59,889 bases of DNA, taken from contig JAJZUV010000019.1 of NCBI GenBank assembly GCA_021848345.1, positions 1 through 59,889 on the forward strand, written 5' to 3'. Source of the DNA: Pseudomonadota bacterium. Lineage in GTDB: Bacteria; Pseudomonadota; Gammaproteobacteria; Burkholderiales; Burkholderiaceae_C. The notes beneath the pieces are model-generated. The model was not told where the DNA came from. It saw nothing but the letters and a program-made list of their open reading frames with translations, and searched no databases. The position numbers and the translations under genes are program-made. Below, one piece after another: positions 55,462-59,889 of the stretch (positions within the stretch are counted from its first letter, which is position 1; every line of letters starts with the position of its first letter).

Positions 55462-55513
55462 GCAGCGGCGCGGCATGCACACATCCGATACGAATTCCCG
55501 AGGAGAACCTGAT

Positions 55514-57160
55514 ATGGCGAAGTCCAGCTTGCGCGCACTCCTGCTCGCGCTGCCCCTGCTGCTGAGCGCCTGCGGCGGCGGCGGCGGTGGCGGCTCGACC
55601 GGCGGCGGCACCGCCAGCGGCTTCACCGTCGGCGGCACCCTCAGCGGCCTGACCAACGGCACGAGCGTCACGCTGTACAACAAGCAGACCGGGGAATCCC
55701 TGTCCCTGGGCGCAAACGGCGGCTTTGCCTTCACCACCACCCAGGCCAGCGGCGCCAACTACGCGGTCACCGTCTCCACGCCCCCCGCCGGCCAGAGCTG
55801 CTCGGTGACCGACGGACTGGGCGTGGTCGGCAGCGCGAATGTGACATCGATCGCGGTCGCCTGCACCACGCCCTATACGGTCAGCGCCACGGTCACCGGC
55901 CTCTCCGGCGGCCAGACGGTGAAACTGATCGACAACAGCATCGACGTTCTGCCGGTGAGCTCGAACGGCACCTTCGCCTTCGCCCAGAAGCTGGCCGACG
56001 GCCAGGCCTATGACATCGCGGTCGCCGCGCAGCCGGTCGGCGCGGTCTGCCAGGTCGGCACCAACGCAGTGGGGACCATCTCCGGCGCCAACGTCATAGT
56101 GCCCGTGAGTTGCAGCGCCTCGCCCAACCACGAATACCTGTACGTCGCCACGCCCAATGGCTTCGTCGGCATTTCGGGCTACCCCATCAACCTGGTCGAC
56201 GGCACGCTGGGCGCACAGATCGGACCGGTGGCCACGGACCACTATCCGGTGGCGCTGGCCGCCTACACCGACCCTTTGGGATCCTATCTGTACACCATCG
56301 GCGGTAACGGCGGGGCCGATGACGTGACCGGGCTGAGCATCAACCCAGGCACCGGCGCGATTGGGCTCGTGGGAACGCCAGCTTCAACCGGCTACGCCAG
56401 TGACGCCTACGGCGTGACGGTCAGCCCCAACGGCAACTATGTGTACGTCGCGAACAGCAACGACAACGATATCGCCATTTTCCAGTCCACTGCCGGGGCG
56501 CTGACCCTGAGCACCAAGGTTGCTTCCGGAGGCATCAACCCCCAGGCCTTGGTGTTCAATCCGGCCGGCACTTTCCTGTACGTGCTGAACGCGGGCAGCG
56601 ACACCGTCACCACCTTCGCCGCCAACCCCAGCACCGGCGCGCTCACCCCGATTGGCTCGCCGGTGGCCACCGGCGTGAACCCCTACGGCGTGCAGACCTC
56701 GGTGACCCCCGGCGGTACCTTCCTGTACGTGGCCAACTACGGTTCGGCCTCGGTCTCGGCCTACTCGCTGGGCTCCAACGGCCTGCCCTCGCCCATCGCC
56801 GGCAGCCCCTTCGCCGCAGGCACCAAGCCCTTCGCGGTGACCATCAACCCCGCCGGCACCTACGCCTACGTGGCCAACGAGACCGACAACACGGTGTGGA
56901 CCTACAGCATCGACCCGACCTACGGCACCCTGACGCCGGTGGGCTCGCCGACATCAACCGGCCCCGGATCCCAGCCGGAGGGGGTGGTGGTGGATCCGTC
57001 CGGTCAATACCTGTACGTGTCCGCCTATACCCCTGGCTCGAGCAACGGCACCATCGAGGAGTTCACGATCAATCAGGGCACCGGCGCACTGCAACTGGTC
57101 AGCCTCACCGCGGCGACGCCTCCCGGCAATCCCCGCCCGCTGGTGGCCGTGCGTCCCTGA
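55514..57160 (+). CDS. Lipoprotein with two Cys-containing repeats and a lactonase-like beta-propeller
   Basis: 548 aa. Lipobox LLSAC (Cys20) and a poly-Gly/Thr stalk (21-33). Two homologous domains follow (about 36-118 and 121-201), each with pattern TV.GLS.G..V.L..., NG.FAF and two cysteines (QSC/VAC; AVC/VSC), probably disulfides. Then a seven-bladed propeller (about 205-548) with repeated YVYVAN, TGALTPIGSPVATG and P.GTFLYV, like 6-phosphogluconolactonase (Lactonase, PF10282). Start is ATG 55514 with AGGAGA at 55501-55506, not an upstream codon. A surface-exposed polymer-binding or adhesin role is inferred. Base composition is slightly less GC-rich than neighbours. Confidence 0.78.
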   Translation: MAKSSLRALLLALPLLLSACGGGGGGGSTGGGTASGFTVGGTLSGLTNGTSVTLYNKQTGESLSLGANGGFAFTTTQASGANYAVTVSTPPAGQSCSVTDGLGVVGSANVTSIAVACTTPYTVSATVTGLSGGQTVKLIDNSIDVLPVSSNGTFAFAQKLADGQAYDIAVAAQPVGAVCQVGTNAVGTISGANVIVPVSCSASPNHEYLYVATPNGFVGISGYPINLVDGTLGAQIGPVATDHYPVALAAYTDPLGSYLYTIGGNGGADDVTGLSINPGTGAIGLVGTPASTGYASDAYGVTVSPNGNYVYVANSNDNDIAIFQSTAGALTLSTKVASGGINPQALVFNPAGTFLYVLNAGSDTVTTFAANPSTGALTPIGSPVATGVNPYGVQTSVTPGGTFLYVANYGSASVSAYSLGSNGLPSPIAGSPFAAGTKPFAVTINPAGTYAYVANETDNTVWTYSIDPTYGTLTPVGSPTSTGPGSQPEGVVVDPSGQYLYVSAYTPGSSNGTIEEFTINQGTGALQLVSLTAATPPGNPRPLVAVRP

Positions 57161-57176
57161 TCCCCGGGCCTGCGAC

Positions 57177-58418
57177 ATGCGCGTGGTGTACTACGTCTCG
57201 CTGTTTCCCTGCTGGTCGGAAACCTTCATCGCCCGCGAGATCGCCAGCCTGCTCGACCAGGGGCTGGACGTGCGCATCGTGTCCCTCAAGCCGCCCAGCG
57301 AGGCGCTGGTGCAGTCCGACGCCCGGCGCATGCTGGACCGCGTGGTCTACCCGCCGCGCGGGATGCGCGGGCTGCTGCGCGGGCTCGGGCCGCTGCTCGG
57401 CCACCCGCTGCGCAGCCTGGGGGAACTGGCGCGCATCGCGCGCGGGCTGTGGCGCCACCCGCTGGCGCTGCTCAAGTCCGTGGTCGCCTGGTGGCGCACC
57501 CTGGCCACGCTGCACGACGTGCGCGCGTTGCGCCCCGACCACCTGCACGCACACTGGGCCACCTACCCGTCCACCGCGGCGATGTTCGCCTCCGAACGCC
57601 TGGGCCTGGGGTTCAGCTTCACCTCCCATGCGCACGACATCTACGTCGAGGACCACCTGATCGGCCCGAAGCTGGCGCGCGCCGCCTTCGGCGTGACCAT
57701 CTCCGAATACAACCGCGAGGCGCTGGCCTCGCGCTACGGAGCGGCGGCGGTGGAGCGCCTGCGGGTGATCCACTGCGGGGTGCCCACCGGCGAATACGCC
57801 TTCGCGCCCGAAGGGCGCGAGCCCGGGCTGGTGCTGGCGGTGGGACGCCTGGACCCGATCAAGGGCTTCGCCCACCTGGTCGACGCCTGCGCCGAGCTGG
57901 CGCGCGGCGGCCTGCGCTTTCGCTGCCAGATCGTCGGCGAGGGCCCGCTGCGCCCGTCGCTGCAGGCGCGCATCGCCGAACTCGGCCTGGACGGCGTGGT
58001 CGAACTGCCGGGCGCGCAGCCGCAGGAGCGGGTGCGCGAGCTGTTGCACAAGGCCTCGGTATTCGTGCTGCCCAGCGTGATCACCCCCAGCGGCGATCGC
58101 GACGGCATCCCGGTGGCCCTGATGGAAGCCATGGCCTGCGGGCTGCCGGTGGTGTCCACCCGCGTGTCGGGCATTCCCGAGCTGGTCGAGCACGAGCGCG
58201 GCGGGCTGCTGGCGCCGCCCGGCGACGCCGTAGCGCTGGCGCGATGCATCGAGCGCCAGCTCGACACCCAGGGCGCGGACACCCGGGCGCGCGTACTGCA
58301 CGCCCGGCGCCAGGTCGAGCAGGGTTTCGACATCGCGCAGGAGGCGGCCAGGCTGCACGCCGCCTTCACCGCCCTTCCGGGCGCCGGCGCCGCCGAACTG
58401 CGGGTGCGCCATGCCTGA
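57177..58418 (+). CDS. Glycosyltransferase family 4 (WcaL/colanic-acid-like)
   Basis: 413 aa GT-B. N-terminal SLFPCWSETFIAREIASLL (8-26) and LHAHWATYPSTAAMFA are typical of WcaL/AmsK enzymes. Donor domain: AVGRLDPIKGFAHLVDA, and PSGDRDGIPVALMEAMACGLPVV with the EX7E glutamates. Cytoplasmic-membrane enzyme adding a sugar to the repeat unit. Begins 16 bp after the lipoprotein gene and overlaps the next GT gene by 8 bp. Confidence 0.85.
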   Translation: MRVVYYVSLFPCWSETFIAREIASLLDQGLDVRIVSLKPPSEALVQSDARRMLDRVVYPPRGMRGLLRGLGPLLGHPLRSLGELARIARGLWRHPLALLKSVVAWWRTLATLHDVRALRPDHLHAHWATYPSTAAMFASERLGLGFSFTSHAHDIYVEDHLIGPKLARAAFGVTISEYNREALASRYGAAAVERLRVIHCGVPTGEYAFAPEGREPGLVLAVGRLDPIKGFAHLVDACAELARGGLRFRCQIVGEGPLRPSLQARIAELGLDGVVELPGAQPQERVRELLHKASVFVLPSVITPSGDRDGIPVALMEAMACGLPVVSTRVSGIPELVEHERGGLLAPPGDAVALARCIERQLDTQGADTRARVLHARRQVEQGFDIAQEAARLHAAFTALPGAGAAELRVRHA

Positions 58419-59580
58419 GGCCTCGCGCAGGCTGCGCCTGCTGGTGGTCAGCGACGAGATGGAGGTGGGCGGCACGCAGCGCCAGATCACGCGCATGCTG
58501 CTGGGCCTGGACCGCGACGCCTTCGAGCCGACCCTGGTGTATTTCCGCGAGCGTTCCTTTTTCGTCGACCAGCTCGAGGCCGCCGGCATCCGCGTGGTGC
58601 GCATCGACAAGCGCCGGCGCGTCGACCCGGGCTTTTTCCTGCGCCTGCGCGACTTCGTCGCGCAGGGCGGTTTCGACGTCATGCATTGCTTTTCCATCAC
58701 CGCGGAGCTGTGGGGCGCGCTGGCGCTGGCCTCGATCGCGCCGGCGCGTCGACCCGCGCTGCTGAGCTCGATCCGCAATACCTACGACTGGGAACACCCG
58801 CTGCGCCGGCGCATCAAGGCCTTCGCGGCGCGGCGCTCCTGGCGCGTGGTGGCCAACTCGCAGGCCGGCGCGCGCGGCGCCGCCCAGGCCATGGGCCTGG
58901 AGCCGCGGCGCCTGCCGGTGATCTACAACGGCGTGGAATCCGACGACGTCACGCAGGCCGACGCCGCGCGCCTGCGCGAGACCCTGGGCATCGACGCCGG
59001 CGTACCGGTGGTGCTGTTCGTCGGGCGCCTGGTCGAGCACAAGGACGTGCCGACCCTGTTGCGCGCGACCGCGCGGCTGCGCGAACGCGGTGTGTGCGTG
59101 CTGCTGGCCGGCGACGGTCCGCTGGCGCCGGCGCTGCAGGTCGACATCGACCGGCTGGGCCTGCATGGGCGCGTGCGCCTGCTCGGCCAGCGCGACGACA
59201 CCGCGGCGCTGATGCGCCTGAGCGACATGGTGGTGCTGCCCTCGGTGTCGGAGGGCCTGTCCAACGTGATCATCGAGGCCATGATGCAGGGCCTGCCGGT
59301 GATCGCGTCGCGGGTCGGCGGCAACGTCGAGCTGGTCGGACACGACGCCACCGGCCTGTTGTTCGAAGCCGGCGACGACGCCGCCCTGGCCGAGTGCATG
59401 GCGCGCCTGCTCGACGATCCGGCGCTGCGCGCGCGCCTGGGCGCCGCGGCCGGCCGGCGCGCGATGCGCGACTTCAGCGTGCGCGGCATGGTCGACGCCT
59501 ACTCGAGCCTGTACCGCGACGCGGCCGTGGCGGGCCGGCGCGGCGCCGGTCGCGCCCTTCAACCCACTTCCAGTTCCTGA
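58411..59580 (+). CDS. Glycosyltransferase family 4
   Basis: 389 aa GT-B. EVGGTQRQITRMLLGL (about 16-31) is the phosphate-loop/acceptor start, LLSSIRNTYDW in the N-domain, FVGRLVEHKDVPTLLRA and SVSEGLSNVIIEAMMQGLPVIAS in the donor domain. Matches the group of GT4 proteins in XrtA loci. Start ATG 58411 overlaps the previous gene by 8 bp. Specificity unknown. Confidence 0.85.
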   Translation: MPEASRRLRLLVVSDEMEVGGTQRQITRMLLGLDRDAFEPTLVYFRERSFFVDQLEAAGIRVVRIDKRRRVDPGFFLRLRDFVAQGGFDVMHCFSITAELWGALALASIAPARRPALLSSIRNTYDWEHPLRRRIKAFAARRSWRVVANSQAGARGAAQAMGLEPRRLPVIYNGVESDDVTQADAARLRETLGIDAGVPVVLFVGRLVEHKDVPTLLRATARLRERGVCVLLAGDGPLAPALQVDIDRLGLHGRVRLLGQRDDTAALMRLSDMVVLPSVSEGLSNVIIEAMMQGLPVIASRVGGNVELVGHDATGLLFEAGDDAALAECMARLLDDPALRARLGAAAGRRAMRDFSVRGMVDAYSSLYRDAAVAGRRGAGRALQPTSSS

Positions 59581-59585
59581 ACCCG

Positions 59586-59889
59586 ATGAACGGCGTGCTT
59601 GGTGATTTCCTCGTGCTCGTGACCCCGGACGGCCCCGCGCCGCGCCTGCAGCACATGGACGATGCGCGGCAATGGCCCCCCTCGCCGGCCGCGGACGCGG
59701 TGCGCGTGCACGCGCCGCGCCCCGGCCTGCGGGTGTGGACCCGCGGCGCCACGCGCCTGGCCACGGGCGCCGACGGCGCCGGCGCGCTGGGCCTGGCGCT
59801 GCGCCCGGCGGGCGGCGGTGCGCGCGCCGCCGGGGCCGGCGCGGCCGACGAGGTGCTGCAGCGCTGGCTGAGCGAGGGCCGCTTCGAAC
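59586..59889 (+). CDS. N-terminal fragment of an uncharacterised gene, possibly asparagine-synthetase-like
   Basis: ATG 59586, 5 bp after the GT4 stop, runs open to the window edge (101 codons). The visible part has MNGVLGDFLVLVTPDG, PRPGLRVWTRGAT and ADEVLQRWLSEGRFE. The final phrase resembles the glutaminase-domain segment preceding 'L.G.FAL' in asparagine-synthetase-like amidotransferases, which are common in exosortase-A loci, but there is no Cys after the Met. I do not recognise it with confidence. Confidence 0.4.
   Translation, partial: MNGVLGDFLVLVTPDGPAPRLQHMDDARQWPPSPAADAVRVHAPRPGLRVWTRGATRLATGADGAGALGLALRPAGGGARAAGAGAADEVLQRWLSEGRFE

Overview
The window is a very GC-rich (about 70%), densely coding stretch of a bacterial chromosome. 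It is most likely from a betaproteobacterium of the order Burkholderiales. Reasons for that placement: a BPSS1780-type membrane protein, an XrtA/PEP-CTERM-type exopolysaccharide locus, a spuABC-like polyamine block, queA and tgt near each other, and strong G/C third-position bias. No tRNA, rRNA, CRISPR array or insertion sequence was seen. Function calls rest on motif recognition from the translated sequence; no database search was run.

Layout. (1) 1-3758: end of a branched-chain-amino-acid-type ABC transporter (binding protein tail, two permeases, two ATPases). (2) 3904-9321: polyamine catabolism (glutamine amidotransferase, gamma-glutamylpolyamine synthetase, class III aminotransferase, APC permease). 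Its usual partner, a PuuC-type aldehyde dehydrogenase, lies at 13430-14944, beyond a reverse-strand four-gene cassette (9353-13251). That cassette encodes DprE1, DprE2, a DPPR-synthase-like UbiA prenyltransferase and a flippase-like protein, which is the set expected for polyprenyl-phosphate-arabinose synthesis. (3) 14944-22465: queA and tgt, separated by polysaccharide-type genes (two-domain hydrolase, NodB deacetylase, CelD/BioF2-like acyltransferase, GT2 glycosyltransferase). (4) 22466-31576, reverse strand: an apparent operon running carrier protein, acyl-CoA-dehydrogenase-like protein, amino acid:[carrier protein] ligase, DUF1839, GH2 glycosidase, two-domain hydrolase, LplT-like MFS transporter. 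(5) 31684-34968: thpR, an Sfp-type phosphopantetheinyl transferase, a LEA14-like secreted protein, apt and a membrane protein. (6) 35042-59889: a large Wzx/Wzy-type exopolysaccharide locus of the exosortase-A-associated kind. It has two divergent arms from a control region at 49127-49459. The reverse arm holds export lipoprotein, outer-membrane barrel, ATPase fused to an epimerase-like domain, chain-length protein, tyrosine autokinase, paired hydrolases, GT2, deacetylase, DUF218, GT4 and flippase. The forward arm holds the initiating sugar transferase, UDP-HexNAc dehydrogenase and epimerase, a beta-helix protein, a beta-propeller lipoprotein, two GT4 enzymes and a truncated last gene. No exosortase and no PEP-CTERM substrate is visible inside the window.

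How the parts may work together (inference). The forward arm would build UDP-GlcNAcA/GalNAcA-type precursors and start a polyprenyl-linked repeat unit. The GTs extend it, Wzx flips it, and the reverse arm polymerises and exports it. Deacetylases, acyltransferase and hydrolases would decorate or trim it. The aminoacyl-carrier-protein operon and the arabinose-lipid cassette are both candidates for unusual decorations. The most noteworthy items are the aminoacyl-carrier-protein operon with a glycosidase, three paralogous paired hydrolases with Arg/Cys nucleophile elbows, the ATPase fused to a degenerate UDP-GlcNAc 2-epimerase domain, and the arabinose-lipid cassette inside a polyamine locus.
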